Shown here piece by piece: positions 1 through 9,069 of a DNA stretch of 64,000 nt; the stretch's first letter is position 1; each line of letters opens with the position of its first letter. The notes below the pieces were generated by a model. It saw only the letters and a list, made by a program, of their open reading frames with translations. It did not search any database and had not been told where the DNA came from. Source of the DNA: Collinsella aerofaciens (GTDB lineage: Bacteria; Actinomycetota; Coriobacteriia; Coriobacteriales; Coriobacteriaceae); contig NZ_JADNJQ010000011.1 in NCBI RefSeq assembly GCF_015555045.1, positions 1-64,000 of the forward strand, written 5' to 3'. The position numbers were made by a program, and so were the translations under genes.

Positions 1-141
1 CATTGTGGCATCCCGAGCCCGCGGAAAGAAGCTGCGCCGCGGGGGAGGCGACCCAAATGGCTTTCTCATATCGTCTTGCGTTTATGGGGCGTAAATGACT
101 CAATTACACCAGACGATCTTATCGTTTTTGGTATTGAGCCT
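1..141. other. Left edge, no gene assigned
   Basis: All three plus-strand frames are open from the left edge for at least 90 bases, so the 3' end of a gene starting outside the window is possible, but no frame can be preferred. A GC-rich stem-loop (CCCGCGG to CCGCGGG) lies around 18-44. It could be a weak terminator for the leftward gene at 142-609. Confidence 0.3.
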
Positions 142-609
142 TTATTTAAAGAAGATAAATCGAATAACAAGGGCAACTGCTATGGCCACAATGATTAAAA
201 GCAGGATTGTCAGTCGATGCTGCTTGCGTCGTTTACTTGACGAAACGAAGATTGATTTTCCCTGTTTTGGCGTTTCGAGATAGCGAGCCGAATTCGTCAA
301 GGTTTGCTTTGGTCGAGGACCTCTTTGTTGATGAGTGGCGGATGCTTTCATCGGCTCATCACTAGCTGCGCTGTTTTTAGATAATGGTGCGTCTTTCAGA
401 TATACGGGGTCTCCCGAGGCGACGCCCATATGTTTACGTCCCGTTTGGGCATCCTCGAGCGTTTGATATCGATTTCTCGTCACATACTCGGGCTCCGGAT
501 CATTAATGGGCTCTTGCGAGATGTGGGGGCGATGGAACCGTGGCGGCTGCGTGGAAGTATCTTCCCCCTGCGTCGGCATAAACATATTGTTCTGGTTTTG
601 GTCGTCCAT
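142..609 (-). CDS. Hypothetical single-pass membrane protein with disordered N-terminus
   Basis: Encodes 155 residues of unrecognised function. Residues 1 to about 125 are polar, rich in Pro, Gln, Ser and Thr and probably disordered. A basic stretch (SKRRKQHR) then precedes one hydrophobic helix ending in RFIFFK at the very C-terminus. This is the layout of a tail-anchored protein with its bulk in the cytoplasm. The ATG at 609 is preceded on the minus strand by AAAGGGC, a fair ribosome binding site. It is divergent from hsp20 across an AT-rich gap. Another basic, disordered, single-helix protein occurs at 27715-28290 but shares no obvious sequence. Confidence 0.6.
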   Translation of the reverse strand: MDDQNQNNMFMPTQGEDTSTQPPRFHRPHISQEPINDPEPEYVTRNRYQTLEDAQTGRKHMGVASGDPVYLKDAPLSKNSAASDEPMKASATHQQRGPRPKQTLTNSARYLETPKQGKSIFVSSSKRRKQHRLTILLLIIVAIAVALVIRFIFFK

Positions 610-886
610 GATGCCCTTTAGCTCGTTACCAACAACGTGTACGCGCTCATTGTAAGCCCCTTGTTATTTGTAGCTGGGGACATACTCGGTATTTAAGCTC
701 TGGTTCAAAGAACCTTAACCTTCCTAAAACCTGAGTCATATGCACTTAGATATGCTTATAGTACTGGACTCAAAAAACTTTATAGTCGATGTATATATGA
801 GCACTGGGTGGGCATATATAAGAGCGTCAAAAGAAGTCCCAGTCACCTGGAAGATGACTCGGCAGTCCTATAAAGGAGTGGTAAAC
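610..886. promoter_or_regulatory. Divergent AT-rich region upstream of hsp20
   Basis: This gap is much more AT-rich than its surroundings and holds several TATAGT or TATATA -10-like hexamers (for example 757-762 and 781-786) without a convincing -35. TGAGTC at 732-737 and GACTCA at 767-772 form a widely spaced inverted pair. No CIRCE or canonical HspR (HAIR) box was recognised. The hsp20 promoter probably lies here, but its position is not resolved. Confidence 0.3.
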
Positions 887-1318
887 ATGGCAAGCATGGT
901 TCCTTATCGTTCGGTTTTTGGCGTTCGTCCTTCTGCTAGCTCGTTGTTCGATCTGTTTGATGATATGACCGACCTTGCAAACAACTCGATTGCTTCCAAG
1001 GCGTTTCCCGTTGACGTTGAGGATAAGGGCGACGGCTATGAGGTCAAGGCCTATCTGACCGGCGTCGCCAAGGACGATATCGATGTCGAGCTCAATGAGG
1101 GTCGTCTGTCCATTAGCGTGAATGTCGAGGAAGACGAGGAGAACGAGGGCAAGAACTTCCTGCAGAAGGAGTTCAGCTCGTACAGCGCGACGCGTGGCGT
1201 GTATCTAAAGGACGCTTCGAGCGAGGGCCTCTCGGCTAAGTACGCTGACGGCATCCTTACCGTTACGGTTCCCAAGATCGTCGAGAAGAAGAACGTTACG
1301 AAGATCTCCATCGACTAA
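887..1318 (+). CDS. Hsp20 family small heat shock protein
   Basis: A 143-residue small heat shock protein, an ATP-independent holdase that binds unfolding proteins in the cytoplasm. The alpha-crystallin domain runs from about residue 38 (FPVDVEDKGDGYEVKAYLTG) to the end, with the conserved A-x-x-x-DGILTV motif near the C-terminus and a short IxI-like tail (ISID). The frame is open further upstream to 740, but ATG 887 follows TAAAGGAGTGG, an ideal ribosome binding site, and gives the normal family length. It is a single-gene unit ended by a strong hairpin. Confidence 0.93.
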   Translation: MASMVPYRSVFGVRPSASSLFDLFDDMTDLANNSIASKAFPVDVEDKGDGYEVKAYLTGVAKDDIDVELNEGRLSISVNVEEDEENEGKNFLQKEFSSYSATRGVYLKDASSEGLSAKYADGILTVTVPKIVEKKNVTKISID

Positions 1319-1344
1319 CTTCGTTGGTGTTCTGCGCTATTAAA

Positions 1345-1392
1345 AGACAGCAAAAGGGGCTGGGAAGCGATTCTCGGCCCCTTTTGCTGTCT
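1345..1392. terminator. Bidirectional terminator between hsp20 and the MBL gene
   Basis: A perfect 16-bp stem (1345-1360 with 1377-1392) around a 16-nt loop. Its arms contain AAAAGGGGC and GCCCCTTTT, so each strand carries a short T run within the stem. It lies between two convergent genes and can serve both. Confidence 0.8.
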
Positions 1393-1400
1393 AGGACTGT

Positions 1401-2210
1401 CTATTGAATGGTTGCCGGTTGATACTGACTCGAAGGGCGTATCGAGAGTTTTCGAGATCCTTGGAGAAGGGTTGCGGAGCTGCCGACCTCGTCATCCAGG
1501 GTTGCGGCCAGAGCTTTGGCATAGCTTTTGACGGTAAGGCTCGGACGATTGTTATCTTGGCTGATATGCATGGCAATGAGCTGTTCGGTGCGATCGGTAA
1601 CAAGTTTGCGCGCGGCTTCGGCGGCTTGGCCATTGGAGAGGTGTCCCCTTGCAGACAGGATGCGCTCCTGAAGAAAGTGGGGATATTCTCCCTCGCGCAG
1701 CATGGTCACATCATGGTTGCTTTCGAGCGCGAGGACTCGACAATCTTTGAGGGTGTTCATGGCTTGGCTCGATAGCTCTCCGGTGTCGGTGGCAAAGCCG
1801 ATGGAATCATCGAGGGTGTCGAATCGATAGCCGACTGGATTGATGACATCGTGTGACGTCGAGTAGGTTTGCACGTGGATGCCGGCAATGGATAGGGTGT
1901 CACCGGGATCGAATTCCTCGACAGGCAGATGCGAAAGATTTTCTTTGCTCGAAAGAGTGCCCCTGCTGGCAAAGAGGGGGCCATGCCAGTGCTTGCACCA
2001 GACATCGAGGCCCTTGATGTGATCGCTATGCTCATGAGTAATGAGAAGAGCCGAGACGTTGTCTGTCGAGAGCCCCAGTTCTGCCATGCGCTTTAATGTC
2101 TCGCGGCGAGACAGTCCGTCATCGACCATAATGAGCCCCTGCGGGCCCTCGATGAGTGCGCAGTTGCCTTTAGAGCCACTGCCGAGGATATGAAGGTGCA
2201 GACGAGACAT
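1401..2210 (-). CDS. MBL-fold metallohydrolase, WalJ/YycJ type
   Basis: A 269-residue metallo-beta-lactamase-fold hydrolase. The dinuclear metal motif THEHSDH is at about residues 58-64, preceded by GSGSKGNC near the N-terminus as in the WalJ/YycJ family, whose members are linked to DNA replication and cell-wall homeostasis and may be exonucleases. The frame extends upstream to 2291, but that would overlap the divergent tilS start. ATG 2210 begins directly with the conserved first strand (MSRLHLHILGSGSKG). Substrate cannot be told from sequence. Confidence 0.85.
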   Translation of the reverse strand: MSRLHLHILGSGSKGNCALIEGPQGLIMVDDGLSRRETLKRMAELGLSTDNVSALLITHEHSDHIKGLDVWCKHWHGPLFASRGTLSSKENLSHLPVEEFDPGDTLSIAGIHVQTYSTSHDVINPVGYRFDTLDDSIGFATDTGELSSQAMNTLKDCRVLALESNHDVTMLREGEYPHFLQERILSARGHLSNGQAAEAARKLVTDRTEQLIAMHISQDNNRPSLTVKSYAKALAATLDDEVGSSATLLQGSRKLSIRPSSQYQPATIQ

Positions 2211-2258
2211 AAGATTCCAAAGGATACAATGGGTGCGGACGAATAGAGGAGGAAGCAA

Positions 2259-3797
2259 ATGCCTACGGTATCTCAGCATTATGGACACCATGCCGTGCCT
2301 GGGGCAGTCGATGAGACCCGGACGAGACAGCAGGCTGCTCCTGTCGTGCTCATGGTATCAGGCGGCGCGGACTCGACGGCACTGCTTCTTATGGCGTGCA
2401 CATCAAAGCTAGATATCCAAGACGGACGCGGTGTTGCCCCCATCGCGCGCGAGCGACTGCACGTGCTGCATGTGAACCATCATCTGCGCGGCAAGGCGTC
2501 CGATGGCGACGAGGCCTTTGTGCGTGAGCTCTGCGCGAAATATGGTTTACCGCTGTGCGTGGAGCACGCTTATTTTGATGGGGAGTCGGGCAATATTGAG
2601 GCCGCAGCCCGCGAGGTGCGCTATGCGGCGGCGCGGAGGTATGTTCGCGAGCTCTGCGCCCAGACGGGGGCACCGCGAACGGCGGCTCGTATCTGCACCG
2701 CGCACACGTCTTCGGATCGCGCGGAAACGTTTTTGATGAACGCGATTAAGGGTTCGGGGCCCGCTGGCCTATCGAGCATTCCTCGCCGGAGGAATATCGT
2801 GGTGCGTCCCTTGCTCGACCTAACTCATGGCGAGCTCGTGGGCTATCTACAGGTACATGGTCAGCCGTGGCGTGAAGACGAGAGCAACGAGGATATCTCG
2901 TATCTGCGAAACTACGTGCGCCATCGAGTGATGCCGGTGGTGGCGCAGCGTAATGCGAGCGTGTGCAAGACGATTGGCGCCGCCTGTGAGATCTTGGGTG
3001 ATGAAGATGCGTTTCTATCCCAGCTGTCGGCACAGGCGTTTCGAAGCTGTTTGCGCAAAGAGGCACCGGGCGCACTGGTGCTCGATGCCAGGCGCCTTGC
3101 TGCGGCCGAGGTGGTAATCGCGCGGCGCATCGTGCGACTGGCGATTAAGCGCATCGATCCGGACGCTCGTCCCGAGATGCGGCATGTTGAGCGAGTCCTT
3201 TCCTGCGTTGCCGAGGGTGCCGGCTCGGTCACGCTTCCGGCGGGAATTGACGCGCGCGTTGAGTTTGGCATGCTGGCGTTTAAGGCCCCGGTGGCTCGCG
3301 AGGGCCTGGTCGCGGACTGGGTTACCGTACCCGGTCGTTTGCCGTTGGGCGGGGGACGTATGCTGGTCACAGAGCCGATGGCCGTTGAGCTGGGATGCGA
3401 TATCGTGCGCCGCGCCCGTGAGCTTGCGGCTGCCGGGGAAGTGACAGCTTTGGTAGACGCGGCTGCCTTGGGTTTTGCCGACAGCGATAGTGAGCGGATC
3501 CTGGCGGGCTCGCGTGGCGAGATCCCTGTCGAGGCGCGATTGGCGCGCCTGTGGGTGGACGGTCCCGCACCGGGAGACGTGATGTGCCCGTTAGGGATGA
3601 GTGGCCGAAGCAAGAAAGTATCCGACTTGCTAGGCGAGGCTCGCATTCCCGTTTCCGAGCGCGCCGGCGTGCCCATGGTGAGGACGGCGCCGGGAGGTGC
3701 CGTGGTGTGGGTCGCCGGAGTTCGCGCGGACGAGCGTTTTAAGTGCACGGCCGCAACGCGCGTGGCATATCTGCTCCGCGTGGTCGATGCGGAATAG
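2259..3797 (+). CDS. tilS: tRNA(Ile)-lysidine synthetase
   Basis: TilS converts C34 of tRNA-Ile(CAU) to lysidine with ATP and lysine, changing codon reading from AUG to AUA. The PP-loop ATP pyrophosphatase motif SGGADST is at residues 34-40. HVNHHLRG, ending about residue 78, and the RNYVRHRVMPV segment are typical of the family. A long C-terminal region (about residues 330-512) contains the tRNA-binding TilS_C portion. At 512 residues it is somewhat longer than many homologues. The ATG follows GAGGAGGAAGCAA. It is the first gene of the widely conserved tilS-hpt-ftsH cluster. Confidence 0.95.
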   Translation: MPTVSQHYGHHAVPGAVDETRTRQQAAPVVLMVSGGADSTALLLMACTSKLDIQDGRGVAPIARERLHVLHVNHHLRGKASDGDEAFVRELCAKYGLPLCVEHAYFDGESGNIEAAAREVRYAAARRYVRELCAQTGAPRTAARICTAHTSSDRAETFLMNAIKGSGPAGLSSIPRRRNIVVRPLLDLTHGELVGYLQVHGQPWREDESNEDISYLRNYVRHRVMPVVAQRNASVCKTIGAACEILGDEDAFLSQLSAQAFRSCLRKEAPGALVLDARRLAAAEVVIARRIVRLAIKRIDPDARPEMRHVERVLSCVAEGAGSVTLPAGIDARVEFGMLAFKAPVAREGLVADWVTVPGRLPLGGGRMLVTEPMAVELGCDIVRRARELAAAGEVTALVDAAALGFADSDSERILAGSRGEIPVEARLARLWVDGPAPGDVMCPLGMSGRSKKVSDLLGEARIPVSERAGVPMVRTAPGGAVVWVAGVRADERFKCTAATRVAYLLRVVDAE

Positions 3798-3944
3798 CGT
3801 CCCACGCCTGCTATTCTGTGCGACGTTGACGGTATTCCCGCGCTGATGGCGCACGGGCTGGTAAATTTACCCCGTGCGCTGCTAGAATGTGAAGTTCGCG
3901 TCCATACGGCGGTGTGTGGGCGATAAGCACAAGAAAGGGTTGTC

Positions 3945-4493
3945 ATGGCTTCTCAACATCCGGATATCGAGAAGGTTCTGTTCACGCAGGAGGATATCGA
4001 CGGTATCGTCTCTCGCCTGGGCGAGGAGATTACGCGCGACTACGCGGGTAAGGATTTGGTGCTGATTGCGGTCCTGCGCGGTGCCGTTGTCTTTATGGGC
4101 GACCTGATGCGCAAGATTGAGCTACCGACCAACATCGATTTCATGGCTGTTTCGAGCTATGGCGACGGTGTGAAGTCTTCGGGCATCGTGCGTATCATTA
4201 AGGATCTGGATATCGACATCCGTGGTCGCGACGTGCTGATCGTCGAGGACATTCTGGACTCGGGCCTGACCCTCAAGTACCTGATGAAGAACCTCGAGAG
4301 CCGCAAGCCCGCTTCGCTGGAGGTCGCTGCCTTCCTGTGGAAGGACGTTGAGGACCGCACCTCGGCCATCACGCCCAAGTATGTTGGAACCCATTGCCCC
4401 GATGCCTTTGTGGTGGGCTACGGCCTCGACTATGCCGAGCGCTATCGTAACCTTCCGTATCTGGGCATTTTGAAACCGGAGGTTTATTCGTAA
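3945..4493 (+). CDS. hpt: Hypoxanthine phosphoribosyltransferase
   Basis: A 182-residue purine salvage enzyme that transfers phosphoribose from PRPP to hypoxanthine or guanine in the cytoplasm. The PRPP-binding motif VLIVEDILDSGLTL is at residues 97-110, the flexible-loop SSYGDG motif lies at about 70-75, and the length is normal for the family. A 147-nt gap separates it from tilS, while ftsH starts one base after its stop, so hpt and ftsH are almost certainly co-transcribed. The ribosome binding site is AAGAAAGGG. Confidence 0.95.
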   Translation: MASQHPDIEKVLFTQEDIDGIVSRLGEEITRDYAGKDLVLIAVLRGAVVFMGDLMRKIELPTNIDFMAVSSYGDGVKSSGIVRIIKDLDIDIRGRDVLIVEDILDSGLTLKYLMKNLESRKPASLEVAAFLWKDVEDRTSAITPKYVGTHCPDAFVVGYGLDYAERYRNLPYLGILKPEVYS

Positions 4494-4494
4494 G

Positions 4495-6630
4495 ATGCCC
4501 GACGACCATAACGATAACAATTCCCAGACTCCCCGGGAGCCTAAGATCCCGGGGATGCCCGGAGGCAAGAAGCCCACGCGTACGGGCTGGCTGTATTTTA
4601 TTTTGGCTTGCGCGCTTCTGGGCTACGCCTTCTTTAACATGGGCTCCGGCTTTGCCAATTCCAGCAATACCGTTAAGCTCGCGACGAGCGAGATGGTGAG
4701 CGCCATCAAGCAGGATCGCGTCGAAGATCTGACCTATACGGTTCAAGACGGAAGCGTGACGGGTCATTACTGGAAGACGAAGAAGGACAAGGGCGATACG
4801 AGCGAGCTCAAGAGCTTCTCCTCGACCTATGTCGGCTCCGATTCGCTTGCCGAGCTCATGGCGGAGCACCCCGATACCAAGTACATCGTCAACACCAACG
4901 ATCCCGATTTTTGGGGCGACTTGGCGATGAGTGTGCTTCCGACGATCGCCCTTATCGCCATCATGTTCTACTTTATGCGCCAGATGATGGGCGCCAACAA
5001 CAGGAACATGCAGTTTGGCAAGACCAACGCCAAGACCAACGAGGCCACACGCCCCAAGGTCAAGTTTGAAGACGTTGCCGGCGTGGACGAGGCAGTCGAG
5101 GAGCTCGAGGAGATCCGTGACTTTTTGAGCGATCCGGATCGCTATCGCAAGCTGGGCGCCAAGATCCCGCGTGGCGTGTTGCTGGTTGGCCCTCCGGGCA
5201 CCGGTAAAACGCTGCTGGCCAAGGCCGTTGCCGGCGAGGCGGGCGTGCCGTTCTTTAGCATCTCGGGTTCCGACTTTGTCGAGATGTTCGTAGGTGTCGG
5301 CGCCAGCCGTGTGCGCGACCTCTTTAAGGAGGCCAAGTCCCAGGCCCCGTCGATCATCTTCATCGATGAGATCGATGCCGTGGGACGTCAGCGCGGAGCT
5401 GGTTTGGGCGGCGGTCACGACGAGCGCGAGCAGACGCTCAACCAGCTGCTGGTCGAGATGGACGGTTTTGAGGAGAGCGAGTCGGTCATCCTGATCGCTG
5501 CGACTAACCGTCCTGACATCCTGGATCCGGCATTGCTGCGTCCCGGTCGTTTTGACCCTCAGGTTACGGTCGACCGTCCGGATGTGAAGGGCCGCGAGCA
5601 GATCTTGCGCGTGCATGCCGAGAACAAGCCGATGGACGAGGACGTGAAGTTTGAGAAGCTCGCCCAGATGACCGTTGGCTTCACCGGCGCCGATCTGGCA
5701 AATCTGCTCAACGAGTCTGCGCTGTTGGCTGCCCGCCGCCATCGTTCCGTGATCTCGATGGACGAGGTCGAGGAATCGATGGAGCGCGTGATTGCCGGAC
5801 CGCAGCGCAAGGGTCGCGTGATGACCGAGGCCGAGCGCACCACGATTGCCTACCACGAGAGCGGTCACGCCCTGGTGGGTCACATCCTGGAGCACTCCGA
5901 TCCGGTCCACAAGATCTCGATCGTCAGCCGCGGCCAGGCTTTGGGTTACACGCTGCAGCTTCCGCAGGAGGACCACTTCCTCAAGACCAAGAACGAGATG
6001 CTCGACGAGCTCGCCGTGTTCTTGGGTGGCCGCGTTGCCGAGGAACTCATGTGCGACGACATCACGTCGGGCGCGAGCAACGATCTGGAGCGCGCGACCA
6101 AGATGGCGCGCGAGATGGTCACGCGCCTGGGCATGAGCGAGGAGCTTGGAACGCAGGTGTTTGGTGAGGCGCAGCATCAGGTATTCCTGGGCCGCGACTA
6201 TGCCGATCATCAGGACTACTCTGAGGAGACGGCGCGTCGCATCGACATTGAGGTCCAGCGCATTATGCGTGAGGCCCATCGTCGTGCGGTCGAGATCCTG
6301 GATGCCCGTCGCGATCAGCTCGACCTGATGGCCAAGGTGCTGCTCGAGCGCGAGACCGTCGAGGGTGACGCCGTGAACGCCCTGCTCGACAACGAGTGGG
6401 ACGCCTACCTTGAGCGCGAGGGCGATATCCTGGCGGCCAAGGAGGAGCGCAATGCCAAGGCGGCCGGCATGCCGACCAAGAAGCGCACGCCCCGTATGAG
6501 CGAGGAAGAGCTGGCGGCTGATGCCGCGGCCTTTGCGCAGGCGGCCATGCAGGAGGATGCCGAAGTCGCATCCGATGATGCTGGCGATGACCATGCCGTC
6601 GTCGATGCCGACGCCGACGCCGACAAATAG
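4495..6630 (+). CDS. ftsH: ATP-dependent zinc metalloprotease FtsH
   Basis: A membrane-bound AAA+ protease that degrades misfolded membrane proteins and regulators. At 711 residues it has two transmembrane segments (about 32-52 and 144-162) flanking an extracytoplasmic domain. The AAA module has Walker A GPPGTGKT (232-239), Walker B IIFIDEID (287-294) and the second region of homology [19 protein letters not shown]. The zinc protease motif HESGH is at 454-458. The C-terminus carries an acidic, Ala/Asp-rich tail of about 50 residues ending in ADADADK that is not part of the catalytic core. The start overlaps the hpt operon context with no intergenic space. Confidence 0.97.
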   Translation: MPDDHNDNNSQTPREPKIPGMPGGKKPTRTGWLYFILACALLGYAFFNMGSGFANSSNTVKLATSEMVSAIKQDRVEDLTYTVQDGSVTGHYWKTKKDKGDTSELKSFSSTYVGSDSLAELMAEHPDTKYIVNTNDPDFWGDLAMSVLPTIALIAIMFYFMRQMMGANNRNMQFGKTNAKTNEATRPKVKFEDVAGVDEAVEELEEIRDFLSDPDRYRKLGAKIPRGVLLVGPPGTGKTLLAKAVAGEAGVPFFSISGSDFVEMFVGVGASRVRDLFKEAKSQAPSIIFIDEIDAVGRQRGAGLGGGHDEREQTLNQLLVEMDGFEESESVILIAATNRPDILDPALLRPGRFDPQVTVDRPDVKGREQILRVHAENKPMDEDVKFEKLAQMTVGFTGADLANLLNESALLAARRHRSVISMDEVEESMERVIAGPQRKGRVMTEAERTTIAYHESGHALVGHILEHSDPVHKISIVSRGQALGYTLQLPQEDHFLKTKNEMLDELAVFLGGRVAEELMCDDITSGASNDLERATKMAREMVTRLGMSEELGTQVFGEAQHQVFLGRDYADHQDYSEETARRIDIEVQRIMREAHRRAVEILDARRDQLDLMAKVLLERETVEGDAVNALLDNEWDAYLEREGDILAAKEERNAKAAGMPTKKRTPRMSEEELAADAAAFAQAAMQEDAEVASDDAGDDHAVVDADADADK

Positions 6631-6644
6631 TCTTTGTGGCGAAA

Positions 6645-6678
6645 GCCTCTGCGGGGAAACCTGCGGAGGCTTTTTCTT
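6645..6678 (+). terminator. Rho-independent terminator of hpt-ftsH
   Basis: An 11-bp stem (6645-6655 with 6660-6670, two G-U pairs) capped by a GAAA tetraloop and followed by TTTTTCTTTT. Confidence 0.85.
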
Positions 6679-6698
6679 TTGAGCGATATGGGGCCATC

Positions 6699-6760
6699 TG
6701 TTGATTGGGGACAGACTTAAATGAGCGTTTTCACGCATTTAAGTCTGTCCCCAATCAACA
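6699..6760. repeat. Perfect 25-bp inverted repeat with GGGGACAG motif
   Basis: Arms 6699-6723 and 6736-6760 are exactly complementary around a 12-nt spacer that can itself fold (GCGT to ACGC). The arms contain GGGGACAG and CTGTCCCC, a motif shared by several other intergenic palindromes here. It lies just upstream of the aminotransferase gene, after the ftsH terminator. Confidence 0.8.
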
Positions 6761-6819
6761 TTGCTGCGGCACTTTGCTCGGCTAAAGCGTACAATAGCGC
6801 CTATGCGAAAGGGGAACAG

Positions 6820-8004
6820 ATGATCAACGAAACTATGTATGCTCGCGGTGCGGAAAGCTCCATCATCCGTGAGATTTTTAGCTATGGCCTTGAGCGCAAG
6901 GCGCAGATCGGTGCGGAAAACGTATTCGATTTTTCGCTGGGCAATCCGAGCGTTCCGGCGCCGGCTGCCGTGGCTGAGTCGATTAAGAAGGCCCTGGAGC
7001 TGCCGAGTGATCAGTTGCACGGCTACACCCCCGCTCCGGGCCTGCCGCAATGTCGAGCAGCCGTCGCCGAATCGCTCAACCGCCGCTTTGGAACGAACTA
7101 TGAGGGTAAGGACGTCTTTATGACGGTGGGTGCCGCGGCTTCGCTCACCTGTACGCTCAACGCCGTTACGAACCCGGGCGACGAGGTTATTGTTATCGCC
7201 CCGTACTTTCCGGAGTATCGCGTTTGGATTGAGAAGGCCGGCTGCACGTGTGTTGAGGCGCCTGCTGATGAAGACACGTTCCAGCTGAGCGTGGACAACG
7301 TGCTCAAGGCGATCACCGATAAGACGGCTGCCGTCATTATCGACTCGCCCAACAATCCGACCGGTGCCGTATATACATGCGACACGCTGACGCGACTGGC
7401 CAATGTTCTGCGCGAGGCCAACGCTCAGCGCGATTCCGAGAATCCGATTATGCTCATCTCGGATGAGCCGTACCGCGAGATCGTGTACGGTGCCGAGGTG
7501 CCTTGGGTGCCCTCGATCTACGAGCACACCATCGTGTGCTACTCGTATTCCAAGTCGCTGTCGCTGCCTGGTGAGCGCGTGGGTTGGATCTTGGTTCCCA
7601 ACACCAATCCGCAGGCTGCCCGTCTGATGCCGGCTGTTGCGGGTGCTGCCCGTACGCTGGGCTTCGTGTGCGCGCCGGCGCTCTTTCAGCGCGTAATTAT
7701 CGACTGCATCGATGAGCCGAGTGACGTTGAGGCCTATGCACGTAACCGCACCGCGCTTACCGACGCACTAGCGGAGTATGGCTACACCTATGTTGAGCCG
7801 GATGGCGCGTTCTACCTATGGGTGAAAGCGTTGGAGTCCGATGCGAATGCGTTTTGCGAGTGCGCAAAGAAGTATGAGTTGCTTGCGGTTCCCTCGGACA
7901 GCTTTGGTATGCCGGGTTGGTTCCGCCTGGGCTATTGCGTGAGCTACGAAACGATTGTCAATTCGCTACCCGCTTGGAAACAGTTGGCGGACGAGTATCG
8001 TTAA
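6820..8004 (+). CDS. PLP-dependent class I/II aminotransferase
   Basis: A 394-residue fold-type I aminotransferase. The pocket motif DSPNNPTGAVY lies around residues 178-188, and YSYSKSLSLPGERVGW holds the Schiff-base lysine near residue 243. FSLGNPSVPAP and LHGYTPAPGLPQCR are typical of the aspartate/aromatic aminotransferase-like subgroup. The amino donor cannot be assigned. ATG 6820 follows AAAGGGGAACAG, and the in-frame upstream extension runs through the palindrome at 6699-6760 and is not likely coding. It appears to be a single-gene unit. Confidence 0.88.
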   Translation: MINETMYARGAESSIIREIFSYGLERKAQIGAENVFDFSLGNPSVPAPAAVAESIKKALELPSDQLHGYTPAPGLPQCRAAVAESLNRRFGTNYEGKDVFMTVGAAASLTCTLNAVTNPGDEVIVIAPYFPEYRVWIEKAGCTCVEAPADEDTFQLSVDNVLKAITDKTAAVIIDSPNNPTGAVYTCDTLTRLANVLREANAQRDSENPIMLISDEPYREIVYGAEVPWVPSIYEHTIVCYSYSKSLSLPGERVGWILVPNTNPQAARLMPAVAGAARTLGFVCAPALFQRVIIDCIDEPSDVEAYARNRTALTDALAEYGYTYVEPDGAFYLWVKALESDANAFCECAKKYELLAVPSDSFGMPGWFRLGYCVSYETIVNSLPAWKQLADEYR

Positions 8005-8040
8005 AAGTAAAGCGCTCTGCCTACAATGTTTTACGTGAAA

Positions 8041-8068
8041 CGGGGTTTGGTGTTAAGCCGGACCCCGT
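8041..8068 (+). terminator. Hairpin after the aminotransferase
   Basis: CGGGGTTTGG and CCGGACCCCG form a GC-rich stem-loop about 35 bases past the stop codon. There is no clear T run, so this is only a candidate terminator. Confidence 0.4.
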
Positions 8069-8102
8069 TGTCATGGACGTTGTGTCTTTGGGATGGAGTG
8101 GT

Positions 8103-8132
8103 TTTACGACTATCGAAGGCTATGCGTACAAT
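8103..8132 (+). promoter_or_regulatory. Promoter of the PHP gene
   Basis: A -35-like TTTACG at 8103-8108 and a -10 TACAAT at 8127-8132 are separated by 18 nt (17 if TTACGA is used). They are followed by about 37 nt to the start codon, with AAGGAG as ribosome binding site. Confidence 0.5.
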
Positions 8133-8169
8133 GAATATAAGCGACGGCCGTGCCAGATAAGGAGACCTG

Positions 8170-8991
8170 ATGCCCTACCTGCTTTCTTGTGACATTCATA
8201 CCCATACGATGTTCTCTGCGCATGCATATTCGACCATTGAGGAGAATGTGTACTGGGCGGCAGAGCGTGGTCTGCAGGTGCTCGGATCTGCCGACCATTT
8301 GAGCTCTATGGTTACGGCTTGCCCCAATGACCTGCGCAGTTACCAGTTCTTTATCAACCAGGATATCTGGCCGCGCATTTGGAGCGGCGTGCTGGTGCTG
8401 CGTGGTGCCGAGGCCGATATCGTTTCGCTGGACGGAAGCCTGTTTGGCGAGGACACTCCTGTCACGCTCGATATTGCCGGCGATTCGTACAGCCGTCAGC
8501 ATTCGCTGTTCGATTTGGTTACGCGTAATTTGGATTATTTGGTTGCGAGCGTGCATAATCCGCAGATTGCTGAGCGCGCGACGCTGGCCCAGACGACCGA
8601 GATGTATATCAATGCCCTGGAGCACCCCAAGGTGTTCATGCTGGGTCACACGGGGCGTTCGGGCGTGCCGTTCGATATCGACGAGGTGCTGTTGGCAGCT
8701 AAGGCCAAGCACAAGATTATCGAGATCAACAACCATAGTCTTGAACACGGTGTCGACACTGAGCATTGGGCCGTATGCCGCAAGATTGCCGAGCGCTGCG
8801 CCGAGCTGGGCGTGGGCATTGGCGTGTCGACCGATGCCCACATTGGCATGGCCATTGGCAAGCTCGATCACGCGCGCAAGATGCTCGACGAGATTCACTT
8901 CCCACTGGATTTGATCGTGACGCGCGACCGCGAGACGCTGCTGTGCGAGATGGCGGCAGCCGGCGTGTGCAATCTGCGCAATGGGATGTAG
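8170..8991 (+). CDS. PHP domain phosphatase (YcdX-like)
   Basis: A 273-residue PHP-superfamily metallophosphoesterase. The N-terminal metal ligands D-x-H-x-H lie at residues 8-12 (DIHTHT), with ADHL at about 41-44 and the C-terminal STDAH near residue 221. These match the trinuclear metal site of YcdX-type phosphatases. Some relatives are histidinol phosphatases, but no his genes are nearby. The start is fixed by AAGGAGACCTG immediately before ATG 8170. It has its own predicted promoter and ends in a hairpin shared with the convergent methyltransferase. Confidence 0.85.
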   Translation: MPYLLSCDIHTHTMFSAHAYSTIEENVYWAAERGLQVLGSADHLSSMVTACPNDLRSYQFFINQDIWPRIWSGVLVLRGAEADIVSLDGSLFGEDTPVTLDIAGDSYSRQHSLFDLVTRNLDYLVASVHNPQIAERATLAQTTEMYINALEHPKVFMLGHTGRSGVPFDIDEVLLAAKAKHKIIEINNHSLEHGVDTEHWAVCRKIAERCAELGVGIGVSTDAHIGMAIGKLDHARKMLDEIHFPLDLIVTRDRETLLCEMAAAGVCNLRNGM

Positions 8992-9011
8992 CGGAGTTTA
9001 TAAACCAAGCG

Positions 9012-9046
9012 AAGGGGGCGGCCCAGGCGGGTCGCCCCCTTTCTTG
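9012..9046. terminator. Terminator between the PHP gene and the methyltransferase
   Basis: AAGGGGGCG and CGCCCCCTT form a GC-rich stem followed on the plus strand by TTTCTTG. It lies between convergent genes and may act in both directions. Confidence 0.75.
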
Positions 9047-9069
9047 TCCCAAAAATCTACTGAGGTTGG

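Noticed and set aside
1-198. Plus-strand frame open from the left edge to about 198
   Set aside because: It would overlap the better supported minus-strand gene at 142-609, and other frames are open too, so no choice can be justified.
4369-6738. Very long minus-strand open frame opposite ftsH
   Set aside because: It is antisense to a clearly recognised gene, has low-complexity His/Leu/Arg composition and no ribosome binding site. It results from GC-rich third positions.
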